A stretch of 64,000 nt of DNA from Ensifer adhaerens (lineage in GTDB: Bacteria > Pseudomonadota > Alphaproteobacteria > Rhizobiales > Rhizobiaceae), in NCBI RefSeq assembly GCF_028993555.1, contig NZ_CP118611.1, forward strand, positions 1,883,501-1,947,500. The letters run 5' to 3'. Both the position numbers and the translations under genes were made by a program. Under the pieces are notes generated by a model that saw only the letters and a list, made by a program, of their open reading frames with translations, was not told the origin of the DNA and did no database searches. Numbering within the stretch: the stretch's first letter is position 1; each line of letters begins with the position of its first letter. Positions 43,900-53,330 of the stretch are shown here, piece by piece.

Positions 43900-45801
43900 T
43901 CAGGCTTCCTGCTCGATCCAGAAGGTATCGGTCTTGTAAACACCAAAATAGGCGGTGGGATCGAAACCGTAGAGCCCCGTTTCCGGCACGTTCCTAAGCT
44001 TCGTCGCCACGAGGATCGGCTGTAGCGAGGCGTTGACGATACCGATCGAGAAGACCTGGTCCGTGTAAATCGACAGCATGCGGGTCCAGATCTCCGTGCG
44101 CTCGGCGTCTTCAGCCGAGTGTCGCCAGCGTTGCAGCAGCTCCGTCAATTCGACCGCGGCAGGCAGATCCGGCGGCTGGCCCATTTCACCATGGGACAGG
44201 TAGTTGAGTCCCCAGACCGGCCATTGCAGTTGGTCGTCGGCCGTCGGCGCCAGTTGCCCCGGGTTCATGCCCGGCGTCGGAACGCCGTTGTCGAGCCCGA
44301 ACCACATCGACATGACGATTTCGCCGCCGACGGCACGACTGCGGAACGTGTCGCGCTGCGAGGTGCGAATGAAAAGCGATATTCCGACCTTCTGCCAGTA
44401 GTCGGTGACGAGCTGCAACACGTCCGTCTCGAGTGTGCTTTCGCCGGCGGTTTCCACGACGATTTGCGCGGCCCGGCCGTCGGGCAGGACGCGAATGCCG
44501 TCGCTACCGCGTTGCGTCAGGCCCGCTTCGTCGAGCAGCGCGTTGGCTTGATCGGGATCATGAGCCACCCAGGCGTTGGCAAACTCCGGACGGAACAACG
44601 GGCTGTCCGGCAGAACCGTGTCGGCGCTCTCCTTGGTCAGGCCGTAGAAGACTGCCTTGTTGATCTCCGTGCGGTCGATGGCCAGCGAGAGCGCGCGGCG
44701 AACGCGCACATCCTGCAGCAACGACCGCCAAACCGTGTCCGAGCAGTTGAGGTTCGGCAACAGCGCCAGGCGCGAGCCCTGCGTCTTCTTCCACAGTAGC
44801 ACCTTGACCGGATACCGCTTCTCGGAATCCTTGAGGAAGGTATAGTCGACAAAGTCGATACCTGTCGCCTGCAGGTCGCTTTCACCCGTGCCCGTCTTTG
44901 CCGGGATCAGCGCCGACGAGCTGACGTTGAGCACGAACTTGTCGATATAGGGAAGCTGCAACCCATTCTCGTCGACGCGATGGAAGTAAGGGTTGCGCTC
45001 GAAGACGAACTGTTCGGCCGGAAGCGGCGTCGTGTTGCGCCATGGGTCGAGCGTCGGAAGCGCGGGGTTCTCAGGGCGATAGGAGCGAGCCATGCGCATA
45101 TGGAGCTGGCTCCACTTCTTGACGCGCTGCTCCTTCATCAAGACCTTGAGCTTGTCTTCTTCCTGATATTTCTCGTGGAACTGCTTGAGATAGGCGGAAG
45201 GCACCGCTACCACCAGCGGCTGCGGTGCTGCGAGCTTCTGCAGGAAGTCCGGATTCGGCGTCGACCACGTATAGCGAACGGTTCGCTCGTCGATGACTTC
45301 GAACTTTCCGGCCTCGCCGTCCATCACCAGCGCGGTCGGCAAACCGGCGGGGCTCAGCTTCTCGTTGTTGAGCACATCGTCCCAGCAATAGCGGAAGTCC
45401 TCGGCCGTCAGTGGCGTTCCGTCGGACCACTTGTGCCCTTCTCTCAGATGGAAGGTGAAGATGCGGTCCTCGACCGTCTCGTAGCTTTCGAGAACATCCG
45501 CTTCGAGCTTCAGCGTTTCATCATAGCCGACCAGTCGGGCATAGCCGTAGACGGTCATCAGCCGGATGTCCTTGGCACTGCCGATGAGCATCGTCACGAC
45601 ACCGCCATGCTTGCCGGGCGTGCGCCCCAGGGCAGCGACGTTGATGACACGTGGCGTCTTGGGCAAGCGCTCGCCGACCGGCGGAAGTTTGCCGTCGGCA
45701 ATCAGTTTTTCCAGAAACGCCGGCTCGACCCCAGCAGCCAAGAGCCGCATGGGAAATGCCACGGTTGCAAGCAATGCCAGTACAGTTCGGCGGGTGATCA
45801 T
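43900..45801 (-). CDS. YejA-like periplasmic peptide-binding protein (SBP family 5)
   Basis: A 633-residue exported binding protein. The N-terminus [23 protein letters not shown] is a signal peptide with a twin-arginine-like start, so Tat export is possible. The SBP5 core has [29 protein letters not shown]. It is larger than DppA-type proteins, matching YejA. It starts with an ATGA overlap of the fused ATPase gene. The ligand is probably an oligopeptide or peptide-glycan fragment; sequence alone does not say. Confidence 0.93.
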   Translation of the reverse strand: MITRRTVLALLATVAFPMRLLAAGVEPAFLEKLIADGKLPPVGERLPKTPRVINVAALGRTPGKHGGVVTMLIGSAKDIRLMTVYGYARLVGYDETLKLEADVLESYETVEDRIFTFHLREGHKWSDGTPLTAEDFRYCWDDVLNNEKLSPAGLPTALVMDGEAGKFEVIDERTVRYTWSTPNPDFLQKLAAPQPLVVAVPSAYLKQFHEKYQEEDKLKVLMKEQRVKKWSQLHMRMARSYRPENPALPTLDPWRNTTPLPAEQFVFERNPYFHRVDENGLQLPYIDKFVLNVSSSALIPAKTGTGESDLQATGIDFVDYTFLKDSEKRYPVKVLLWKKTQGSRLALLPNLNCSDTVWRSLLQDVRVRRALSLAIDRTEINKAVFYGLTKESADTVLPDSPLFRPEFANAWVAHDPDQANALLDEAGLTQRGSDGIRVLPDGRAAQIVVETAGESTLETDVLQLVTDYWQKVGISLFIRTSQRDTFRSRAVGGEIVMSMWFGLDNGVPTPGMNPGQLAPTADDQLQWPVWGLNYLSHGEMGQPPDLPAAVELTELLQRWRHSAEDAERTEIWTRMLSIYTDQVFSIGIVNASLQPILVATKLRNVPETGLYGFDPTAYFGVYKTDTFWIEQEA

Positions 45802-47690
45802 GGCCGTAACTCCCTTGCATCCACGGACCGGCGCGCCAGCACGAAGTGGTCGCCACCGAGATCGGCGGGGATGAGCGTGTCGCCAGCGTCGTCGACACGG
45901 AACTGCGGTCCCCAGCGCCGCATATCCGATCCTTCGCTGTCCTTCAGCCTGTCGAAGTCCAGCGGCCGGTCAAGATCCGGATAGGGAACGGCCGCCAGCA
46001 GCGACTTGGTATAGGGATGTACCGGCTTGCGCATCAGCACCTCGCGCGGGGCGAGTTCGACGATGCGGCCGGCGCACATGACGGCAATACGGTCCGCCAT
46101 ATAGTCCACAACCGCAAGGTTGTGCGAAATGAACAGGCAGGTCAGCCCCAACTCTTTCTGCAGATCCTTGAGAAGATTGAGAATCTGTGCCTGAACGGAA
46201 ACGTCCAGCGCCGAAACCGGTTCGTCGCAGATCAGCAGTTCCGGCACGAGCGCGAGAGCCCGGGCAATGCCGATGCGCTGGCGTTGGCCACCCGAGAAGC
46301 TGTGCGGATAACGGTTGATGAAGCGCTGGTCGAGACCAACAGCCTGCAGCAGCGAACGCACCGTCTCGACGCGTGATTTCGCCGTCCCGCGACCGTGGAT
46401 CTCCAAGGGCTCGCTGAGGATGTTCTTGACCGTCATGCGCGGCGAAAGTGACGAAACCGGGTCCTGGAAGACCATCTGGATTTTCGAGCGCAGCGCCTGA
46501 AGCTCGTCGCCCTGCACCTTCAAGACATCGACAGGCCCTTCGCCGTTGTCGAATATTACCGATCCGGCATCGGGCGTAACGGCGCGCATGAGGATCTTGC
46601 TGACGGTCGTCTTGCCACAACCGCTTTCGCCAACAAGACCAAGACATTCGCCGCGACGGATGTCGAAGCTGACATCATCGACGGCACGATGCAGTGTACT
46701 TTCCCCGCCCCCGAACCAGGAGGAACTCCGCGTGCCATAGGTCTTCGAAACATTGCGGACGGAAAGCAGCACATCCGGGCCGGTGGGTTTGTCCGCTGCC
46801 GTGGTCCCGAGCAGCGTGCCGGCCTTGACCGACACTTCGCGCAGCGCCTTCAAACGCTCGCCGGGTTTCATGTCGAAATGCGGGACCGCCGCCATCAGAC
46901 CCTTGAGATAGGGATGCTGCGGGTTGCGGAAGATGGCTTCGACAGGGCCAGCCTCGACGATCTGCCCGTGATAGATCACCACTACCTCATCCGCCATGTT
47001 GGCGACGACGCCGAGGTCGTGGGTGATCAGCAACATCGCCATATTGAGCTTCACCTGAAGCTCGCGCAGAAGTTTCAGGATCTGGGCCTGTACGGTCACG
47101 TCGAGCGCGGTCGTCGGTTCGTCGGCAATCAACAGCGCCGGCCGGCAGATCAGTGCCATCGCGATCATCGCGCGCTGGCGCATGCCGCCGGAAAGCTCGA
47201 ACGGATACATGTCGTAGGCGCGCTTCGGATTGGCGAAGCCGACATAGCCGAGCAGTTCTTCTGTCCGCGCCCGGCGTTCGGCCTTTTCCGCATCCGTGTG
47301 GATCTTCAGCACCTCGGAAATCTGGTTTCCGATCGTATGGAGCGGCGACAACGACGTCATCGGCTCCTGAAAGATCTTGCTGATACGCGTGCCGCGCAGG
47401 CTACGTATTTCCTCACCTTCCCGCTCCAGCGCGAGCAGGTCGGTCGGCTTCGCCGAAGTGATCGGATCGTTGAACAAAATCTTGCCACCAACCCTGGCGA
47501 CGTTGGGCAAGATGCCCATCACGGCCTGGCTGATTGCCGACTTGCCCGACCCCGACTCACCAACGAGCGCCGTGACCTTGCCGGGCAAAATCCTGAAATT
47601 CGCATTGTTGACGGCTTGCACTTCGCCGCCGAGCACCGAGAATGTGATCCGCAGACCTTCAACTCGAAGCAGGTCCGCCCCAGATGTCAT
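45798..47690 (-). CDS. Fused double ATPase of a YejF-like peptide importer
   Basis: A 630-residue protein with two complete ATPase domains. Domain 1: [53 protein letters not shown]. Domain 2: [51 protein letters not shown]. All Walker and signature residues are intact. It is the first gene of the operon 47690-38056. On the minus strand a T-run (CTTTTTTTAG, about 47730-47740) and GAGGGAAGCG precede the ATG. The 122-nt gap to the polysaccharide lyase probably holds its promoter. Confidence 0.95.
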   Translation of the reverse strand: MTSGADLLRVEGLRITFSVLGGEVQAVNNANFRILPGKVTALVGESGSGKSAISQAVMGILPNVARVGGKILFNDPITSAKPTDLLALEREGEEIRSLRGTRISKIFQEPMTSLSPLHTIGNQISEVLKIHTDAEKAERRARTEELLGYVGFANPKRAYDMYPFELSGGMRQRAMIAMALICRPALLIADEPTTALDVTVQAQILKLLRELQVKLNMAMLLITHDLGVVANMADEVVVIYHGQIVEAGPVEAIFRNPQHPYLKGLMAAVPHFDMKPGERLKALREVSVKAGTLLGTTAADKPTGPDVLLSVRNVSKTYGTRSSSWFGGGESTLHRAVDDVSFDIRRGECLGLVGESGCGKTTVSKILMRAVTPDAGSVIFDNGEGPVDVLKVQGDELQALRSKIQMVFQDPVSSLSPRMTVKNILSEPLEIHGRGTAKSRVETVRSLLQAVGLDQRFINRYPHSFSGGQRQRIGIARALALVPELLICDEPVSALDVSVQAQILNLLKDLQKELGLTCLFISHNLAVVDYMADRIAVMCAGRIVELAPREVLMRKPVHPYTKSLLAAVPYPDLDRPLDFDRLKDSEGSDMRRWGPQFRVDDAGDTLIPADLGGDHFVLARRSVDARELRP

Positions 47691-47812
47691 AGCAGCACGC
47701 TTCCCTCATTGCTTTTTATCCGCCGCCTCTAAAAAAAGACTAGCGCAGCTTCAGAGGGCTGTCCAGCATGGCCAGTTGCAACCGGAGCATTGCCCCGTGC
47801 ATCTTCAGTTGG

Positions 47813-48763
47813 TTAGAGCGCGGGGCACGTCCCGCCCTTCAGCACGTCGGAGCAATTCGGCGAGCGGCGGAAGTCGTCATAAAACAGCGTCCAGTTGGTC
47901 GTATCGGCAGCCCGATAGGGACCGAACTTGAAGTACTGGTTCTTGCCGAGCCCCTTGTCGGCGTGACCGACATGCCCCGCCACCGTGATGATCGGCTTGC
48001 CGTTGGCAAAGAGCTCGATGCGCCCCGTGCCACCGGCCCCCGGCAGCGTGTAGATCGCGAAGTCGATCCAGCCGGACTTTGGATCCGGCAGCGGGTTGCC
48101 ATGGTTCGTCACCTTGATGGCATCCGTGCAGGCGTTGAACAGGCTGCCGTCTTCCGGTTTCCAGTTGCTGTCGGCGGCGACCAGCATACGCATCTGGTTG
48201 ACGGCAGGCCGCCCCCATACCGGGATCTCGCCAGGCCTGCAGTTCGCTGGCGTACCTTCCGGGCCGGACGAGAGCGGCGCGATGTAATTGGTCTCCACCG
48301 TGACGAAGAGCTTGCCCGCCTCTAGGCGCAAAGCGAGAAACGGGCTGAAATCACCTTCGGCACCGGGATCGATCTCACGCTTCCATTGGGCGATCAGATA
48401 GCGGTGATCTTCCTTTGGGACCGGATCGGCGAATTTGACCGCGAAACCATACCAGACCCCCTGGTCATAGGGAACGCGCAGCGCCGTCTTCTCCCAAATC
48501 TCGGCTCGCTCGCTACAACCATCAAGCGAATCCGGGCAGGTCGGAATGACGCTCAGCTTGAGTGCGCCTTTGCCGGTGTGCGTCACCTGGTCTTGAAATT
48601 CCACCGTGCCCGCAGACTGCTCAAAATTCTCGCGATAGTAGAGCCCGCCTTCGGGGGAAAAATTCTGTCCCTCGAAGCCGTCAGACAGTTTGGTTTCCCA
48701 CGGCTGCGCCATCGCGCCTCCGGCCATGGCGATGCTGGCGGCGACAATCACGGCTCGGAACAT
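47813..48763 (-). CDS. Periplasmic polysaccharide lyase (heparin-lyase-like fold)
   Basis: A 316-residue exported protein with signal peptide MFRAVIVAASIAMAGGAMA. The jelly-roll lyase features seen are GVWYGFAVKFADPVPKEDHRYLIAQWK and the terminal NQYFKFGPYRAADTTNWTLFYDDFRR, which fits the Polysacc_lyase (PF14099-type) family. Six Cys in the mature part suggest disulfides. It should cleave an acidic polysaccharide by beta-elimination, perhaps one made with the UDP-sugar acid from the dehydrogenase at 50497. It lies 8 nt after the cyclase stop on the same strand. Confidence 0.82.
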   Translation of the reverse strand: MFRAVIVAASIAMAGGAMAQPWETKLSDGFEGQNFSPEGGLYYRENFEQSAGTVEFQDQVTHTGKGALKLSVIPTCPDSLDGCSERAEIWEKTALRVPYDQGVWYGFAVKFADPVPKEDHRYLIAQWKREIDPGAEGDFSPFLALRLEAGKLFVTVETNYIAPLSSGPEGTPANCRPGEIPVWGRPAVNQMRMLVAADSNWKPEDGSLFNACTDAIKVTNHGNPLPDPKSGWIDFAIYTLPGAGGTGRIELFANGKPIITVAGHVGHADKGLGKNQYFKFGPYRAADTTNWTLFYDDFRRSPNCSDVLKGGTCPAL

Positions 48764-48771
48764 TCTTCCCC

Positions 48772-50121
48772 CTATTGAAGCATCTTGTCGATAAGACCAC
48801 GCGGCGGTTGAAGCGGGCGAGTATTGCGATGAAGCAACATGACATGTTCCGCTTCGGAAAGTCCATCCTGCAACACATCGTCGAAGCGCTCATCGGCTCT
48901 GGCAAGCAATGCTGCATCGTTGGGGTAGAGAATCGTGAATTTCTGCCGCACTCCGCGCAATTTTTCCTGGCCGAGCGCCGTCCAGTCTCCGCCGCAGTAA
49001 TTGACGAAGGCCTCGCTGGCGACGACGCTGTGTGCATATTTCTTGGTGAGGTTCTGCAGCCGCTGCACTTCGTTGACCGCCGAGCCGAAGGCGGAGAAGG
49101 TCAGCCGGTCGCGCAGCCCGACGTTGCCGAACATCACGTTGCCGACATGCAGCCCGATACCGTAGCCGATCGGATCGCGTGATTGCTTGCGCCTTTCGCC
49201 GTTCAGCATCTCCATGCGTACCGTTGCTGCGCGCACGGCGGCAAAGGCCTCGCGGGCGGCAAATTCGGATGGTTCCTTATGGCGTCCACACGGATAGACG
49301 GCGATGAACCCGTCGCCGACGAAACTCAGGATATGGCCGCCATTGCGATTGAAGGGCGCGGCGATCGCGTCGAAATAGCTGTTCAGCGTCTCGATATAGG
49401 ACTGCCGCCCCTCCTTTTCCGCCAGCATCGTCGAGCGACGCATGTCGGCCATGACCAGGATCGCGCGCACGGTCTCGCCGTCGCCGCGGCGAACCTGGCC
49501 GCTCATCACGCGCCGGCCGGCACTGGAGCCGAGATAGGTGGTCAGCATGTTGTCAGCGAGTTTGCCGAGCACTGCCATCTTGGCAGCGACCGCGAGGTGA
49601 TGCTGAAGCTTGAGCAACGCCCCGATTACATCATCGGTGAAGCCGCCATGACGGTCCGTCGTCCAGGAGCCGACCATGCCGTGGCCGGAATCCGCGCCGA
49701 GCGATTGCATGAAGGCCAGGTAATCCGTGGCGCCCATTTCCTTGAGATCGTCGAAGATCGGAAACTCGGACGGCGTATCCTGATAAAGGCGCCGCCGGAC
49801 ATGCTCGAGATTGTTGTTGAGCAGATAGTAATATGGGCTCTGCAGGAAGCGCTCGGGATTGAGCGCCAGCTCTTCGTGCCGAAGGCCGCTCACCTCGACG
49901 CCCTTGCCTCGGATCCAGGTAAAACCCAGGGCGTCATAGAGCGGGTGCAGCATCGAGAAGGAGAGATGGACGCGCATCAGCGGCAGGCCGGCAGCGGCAA
50001 GCCGCTCACAGAAACCTTTGACGATCGTTTCCAGCGGTGCGTCGCTGAGCGACGTCCGCATCAGCCAGTCGGCAACCTTGTCGATGAGGATTTCGGATAC
50101 GTTGTCGTTCGCCAGGGCCAT
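48772..50121 (-). CDS. Class III adenylate/guanylate cyclase
   Basis: A 449-residue soluble cyclase. The N-terminal ~200 residues form an uncharacterised sensory region of the rhizobial CyaC/F-like type. The cyclase domain has metal Asp residues D226 (ILVMADMRRST) and D270 (LSFVGDGFIAVYP), the GIGLHVG stretch, and the transition-state pair N350-x3-R354 in GSAVNEVQRLQ, so catalysis is expected. ATG 50121 has GAGGACGCGAA upstream. No transmembrane helix is apparent. Product (cAMP or cGMP) cannot be settled by eye. Confidence 0.92.
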   Translation of the reverse strand: MALANDNVSEILIDKVADWLMRTSLSDAPLETIVKGFCERLAAAGLPLMRVHLSFSMLHPLYDALGFTWIRGKGVEVSGLRHEELALNPERFLQSPYYYLLNNNLEHVRRRLYQDTPSEFPIFDDLKEMGATDYLAFMQSLGADSGHGMVGSWTTDRHGGFTDDVIGALLKLQHHLAVAAKMAVLGKLADNMLTTYLGSSAGRRVMSGQVRRGDGETVRAILVMADMRRSTMLAEKEGRQSYIETLNSYFDAIAAPFNRNGGHILSFVGDGFIAVYPCGRHKEPSEFAAREAFAAVRAATVRMEMLNGERRKQSRDPIGYGIGLHVGNVMFGNVGLRDRLTFSAFGSAVNEVQRLQNLTKKYAHSVVASEAFVNYCGGDWTALGQEKLRGVRQKFTILYPNDAALLARADERFDDVLQDGLSEAEHVMLLHRNTRPLQPPRGLIDKMLQ

Positions 50122-50496
50122 TTCGCGTCCTCACCATCACAGACCGTCCCGCGTCAGCATCCGGAGACGACGAACGCTCCGGCAAATTGCCGGTCCATGT
50201 TCGCGGTGGATGATGATGAGCCGTGCCCGTTAAGAAAATGCTCCAGCCGATTCCGGCGTCGATGACGTGCAGGCACCCGGAATGCGGCATTTACATCCTG
50301 CAGATATTGATGCCACCCGGCGATTTCCAGAGGCCGGGCAAAGTTTTTCTCGCACGACGTTTTGATAGCCGGCTCAAGGGCCTTGTCCCGCGGGCCGGCG
50401 AGCTGCCTCGCTTGACTTGGGGCTTGTTTCTCTCCAACAAACCACGACATGTTCGCGCGACGCCGTCCGCCTGGCCACGAGATCCGGAAAGCAACC
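50122..50496. promoter_or_regulatory. Divergent promoter region between cyclase and UDP-sugar dehydrogenase
   Basis: A 375-nt region without a convincing gene. CTTGACTTGGGGCTTGTTT near 50411 contains a TTGACT that could be a -35 box for the dehydrogenase, but no clear -10 follows. An ATG at 50449 is in frame with the dehydrogenase but has no ribosome site. No strong hairpin was found. Confidence 0.35.
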
Positions 50497-51834
50497 TTGA
50501 CCTCACCTCACTACGAAAGCCTGCTGTCGTCCATCTCCGCCTCGAGCGCCAGGGTTGGCGTCATCGGTCTCGGCTATGTCGGCCTGCCGCTGGCCATCGC
50601 CGCTGCCCGCGCAGGCTTTGCCGTTACCGGCTTCGACATCGATCCCACCAAGATTGTCGCGCTCGACGCGGGCACGTCCTACATCGCCGCCGTATCGGAC
50701 GCAGCGCTCGTGAAAGAGAGCAGTGCCGGTCGCTTCAGCTCGACGACGGACTTTCAAAAACTGGCGGACTGCGACGTCATCATCATCTGCGTGCCGACGC
50801 CGCTCACCAAACACCGCGACCCGGATCTTTCCTTCGTCGAAAAGACATCGCGCGCGATCGCGGCGACCCTCAGGCCCGCACAACTCGTCGTCCTGGAATC
50901 GACCACCTACCCCGGGACGACCGACGGCGTCGTGCGCACCATCCTCGAGGAAACCGGGCTCAAGTCCGGCAGCGACTTCTTCGTCGGCTTTTCGCCGGAA
51001 CGCGAGGATCCTGGCAATCCGACCTACGAAACGGTCAGCATTCCGAAAGTCGTGGCCGGCGACGGACCACAGGCTTCCGCGTTGATGGAACGGTTCTACG
51101 CAGCCGTGGTAAAGACTGTCGTGCCGGTTTCCTCCAACGCCACGGCCGAGGCCGTAAAGCTCACCGAGAACATCTTCCGCTCCGTCAACATCGCCCTCGT
51201 CAACGAATTGAAGGTCGTCTACGAGGCGATGGGCATCGACGTGTGGGAAGTGATCGAAGCTGCGAAGACAAAGCCCTTCGGCTACATGCCATTCTACCCC
51301 GGCCCAGGGCTCGGCGGCCACTGCATCCCGATCGATCCCTTCTACCTCACCTGGAAGTCGCGCGAGTACGAGCTTCCAACCCGCTTCATCGAGCTTGCCG
51401 GCGAAATCAACTCGGCCATGCCCCGCCATGTTGTCAGCCGCCTTGCCGAGGCGCTCGACCGCAAGGCTGGCAAGGCGCTCAGCCGTTCCAACGTCCTCGT
51501 CGTCGGCCTCGCCTACAAGAAGAACGTTCCGGATATTCGCGAAAGCCCGTCGCTGCGACTGATCGAACTGATCGAAGAGCGCGGCGGACGCACCGCCTAT
51601 CACGACCCCTATGTCGCCGAGATTCCGCCGACACGCGAGTACGGCGCCCTGAAGGGCCGGCGTTCGGTCACGCTCGACGCGCAAGCGGTCGCCGAATTCG
51701 ATGCCGTGCTGATTGCCACCGATCACGACAAGGTGGACTACTCTGCCCTTGCCGCTTCCGCATCGCTCATCGTCGATACGCGCAACGTGTTTCATCGCAA
51801 CGGGCTGACCGGCGATCATATCGTGAAGGCTTAG
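50497..51834 (+). CDS. UDP-N-acetyl-sugar 6-dehydrogenase (WbpA-like)
   Basis: A 445-residue NAD-dependent enzyme that oxidises C6 of a UDP-HexNAc, or possibly UDP-Glc, to the uronic acid. NAD site VGVIGLGYVGLPLAIAAARA (about 20-39), CVPTPL, ESTTYPGTTDG, SPEREDPGN, and the catalytic Cys C276 in GPGLGGHCIPIDPFYL. SPERE-PGN and GGHCIP-DP fit the UDP-GlcNAc/ManNAc branch better than UDP-glucose dehydrogenase. TTG 50497 after CCGGAAAG is chosen because the product then starts MTSPHYESLL; ATG 50449 would add 16 non-homologous residues. Confidence 0.9.
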   Translation: MTSPHYESLLSSISASSARVGVIGLGYVGLPLAIAAARAGFAVTGFDIDPTKIVALDAGTSYIAAVSDAALVKESSAGRFSSTTDFQKLADCDVIIICVPTPLTKHRDPDLSFVEKTSRAIAATLRPAQLVVLESTTYPGTTDGVVRTILEETGLKSGSDFFVGFSPEREDPGNPTYETVSIPKVVAGDGPQASALMERFYAAVVKTVVPVSSNATAEAVKLTENIFRSVNIALVNELKVVYEAMGIDVWEVIEAAKTKPFGYMPFYPGPGLGGHCIPIDPFYLTWKSREYELPTRFIELAGEINSAMPRHVVSRLAEALDRKAGKALSRSNVLVVGLAYKKNVPDIRESPSLRLIELIEERGGRTAYHDPYVAEIPPTREYGALKGRRSVTLDAQAVAEFDAVLIATDHDKVDYSALAASASLIVDTRNVFHRNGLTGDHIVKA

Positions 51835-51853
51835 TCCACCAGGCGCTGAAAAC

Positions 51854-51886
51854 AGGCGGCACTGGCGGTGTCTTGCTAGGCCGCCT
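51854..51886. terminator. Terminator after the UDP-sugar dehydrogenase gene
   Basis: AGGCGGC (51854-51860) and GCCGCCT (51880-51886) pair perfectly across a 19-nt loop and are followed by TTAT. It begins 20 nt after the dehydrogenase stop and its second arm overlaps the end of the convergent DUF3095 gene. Confidence 0.55.
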
Positions 51887-53045
51887 TTATGCGCGCCAGC
51901 GCGGCCTTGAGCTTGCTTGCCGCCACCGCGTAGCCGCCCGATGCGCCATCGACGAAATGCATGTGGTCCCGCGTCATCGGCGTCGGCACGATGCAGGTCA
52001 TCAACGCCGAATCCTGTTGATGCAGCCCATAGTGCCCGATACCTGCCGCCTCCGCCTGCCTTAGTCGGGTCTCGATCCTCTCGAGCCGTTCGGCACTGAC
52101 ATCGATCGTCATTTTCAGCCCGTCATCGAACTTGCGGAAATCCGTGTTGTCGGCGAGGTCGCGGCGGTAGCGGCTGGTGTCGAACGAGCCCAGATTCCAG
52201 CCCATTCGGAGGCAAACAAACAGCACCAGCGTCTGCACGGTGATGAAGCAACGGGCGACAAAACGCCGTCCTTTCGGCGCCACGGCCCGCGCCTCGGCTC
52301 CGATGCCCTTGAAGGAGAAACGTGGCTTTGGCCCAAGTTCGGGTACCGGATGGCCGTTGCGTTCTTCCTCGTCGGCCAATGCGACAATATCGGCGATCAA
52401 TGTCTGAAACTCCGGCCCATTACCCTTTGGCCCGGGCACGGCAATAATCGAGGCGATGGTGCCATGGCGGGACTTGATCGGGTTCCAGCGACACGAAAGC
52501 CCGGTGAGGTCAGGACGGCTGCCAGCCGCCGCAGCGCCGACGGGATAGCGCCCCGCCTTCATCGCCGCTTCGGCCCAACTGGCCCCGCCGCCGGCAAACA
52601 TCGCGTAGGAAACCTCTTCGCTCGCCTTGAAGCGGGCGACACGCATGTCGAGGCCGTTGGCGCGGATGTCGCTGACCGGCACGAGGGCGGCACGCAATTC
52701 GAGCCCCAGCTCCTCCGCGACCCAGGTCTTCACGGCGGCAAGTGCATCGCGAGCGCGGTCCGCCATCGGTGCCGGCAGCGCGGCGAGCGCCCCGTCACCC
52801 CCGAAAACAAAGGGCATCGACTTTTCTTCGAGCGCGTTCATCAACGCCGAAATGACGCTGGCACCCGCCATGTTCACGGTCTTGTAGCGGCCTTCGGCAA
52901 TCGCGGCGGTGGAGTTGACGATGTCGGCGACAGCAAGAAGCCAGCCGTCCGGCAGCGGGCGATAATTCGTCTCGTCCGCGACCCCTTCAAACGCATCGAA
53001 AAGAGGCACCGTGTCGTAAAACCGTCCGTCAGCCGCCTCACCCAT
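51876..53045 (-). CDS. DUF3095 protein, cyclase-like
   Basis: A 389-residue protein matching the DUF3095 pattern. Its N-terminal part resembles a class III cyclase domain: LLAVADIVNSTAAI puts an Asp at D41 where the first metal Asp sits, and MPFVFGGDGALAALP puts D84 at the second. The C-terminal half (SRYRRDLADNTDFRKFDDGLK) is specific to the family. The second half of the cyclase site, with N-x3-R, was not seen, so it may bind but not cyclise nucleotides. No biochemical role is known for the family. Confidence 0.85.
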   Translation of the reverse strand: MGEAADGRFYDTVPLFDAFEGVADETNYRPLPDGWLLAVADIVNSTAAIAEGRYKTVNMAGASVISALMNALEEKSMPFVFGGDGALAALPAPMADRARDALAAVKTWVAEELGLELRAALVPVSDIRANGLDMRVARFKASEEVSYAMFAGGGASWAEAAMKAGRYPVGAAAAGSRPDLTGLSCRWNPIKSRHGTIASIIAVPGPKGNGPEFQTLIADIVALADEEERNGHPVPELGPKPRFSFKGIGAEARAVAPKGRRFVARCFITVQTLVLFVCLRMGWNLGSFDTSRYRRDLADNTDFRKFDDGLKMTIDVSAERLERIETRLRQAEAAGIGHYGLHQQDSALMTCIVPTPMTRDHMHFVDGASGGYAVAASKLKAALARIKAA

Positions 53046-53280
53046 GCGTGACCTGTTCCCTAAGTTACAGTCCGTTCGATAGATAATTTACATAACAGGG
53101 CAACAAAAAGTTTCACAGGCCGTTGCTAAGGCCACCACTACCCGCAAAGCCAGCAGGAACTGGGGGCTTAGCCGGGCAACTTGGTACTCCGCCCCTTGGC
53201 GAGGCTACGGTTACTTTCCAAATAATAACCCATGGCATTGCAGGGGTGCGGCCATATGTGCTTGTTTAACAGTCACACAA

Positions 53281-53295
53281 GGATCAAAATGATCC
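53281..53295. promoter_or_regulatory. Palindrome over a leader-ORF ribosome site
   Basis: GGATCA-AAA-TGATCC is a perfect 6-bp inverted repeat that covers the end of the AAGGA site and the ATG (53289) of a 13-codon leader ORF before the MBL gene. It could be a protein site or an RNA hairpin that hides the ribosome site. Confidence 0.4.
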
Positions 53296-53330
53296 GAGCG
53301 TGCGTAGTGAAGCCGAAACTGAATGCGTGA
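53289..53330 (+). CDS. Possible 13-codon leader peptide overlapping the MBL start
   Basis: AAGGA (53279-53283) sits 5 nt before ATG 53289. The frame encodes MIRACVVKPKLNA and stops with TGA at 53328-53330, running over the ATG of the MBL gene at 53323. The MBL gene itself has only a weak ribosome site, so ribosomes ending here could restart there. This is a translation-coupling candidate, not a proven peptide. Confidence 0.35.
   Translation: MIRACVVKPKLNA

Noticed and set aside
47728..47762. Rho-independent terminator before the YejF-like gene on the minus strand
   Set aside because: A T-run is present, but the stem ahead of it is only CAGC/GCTG (4 bp), too weak to call.
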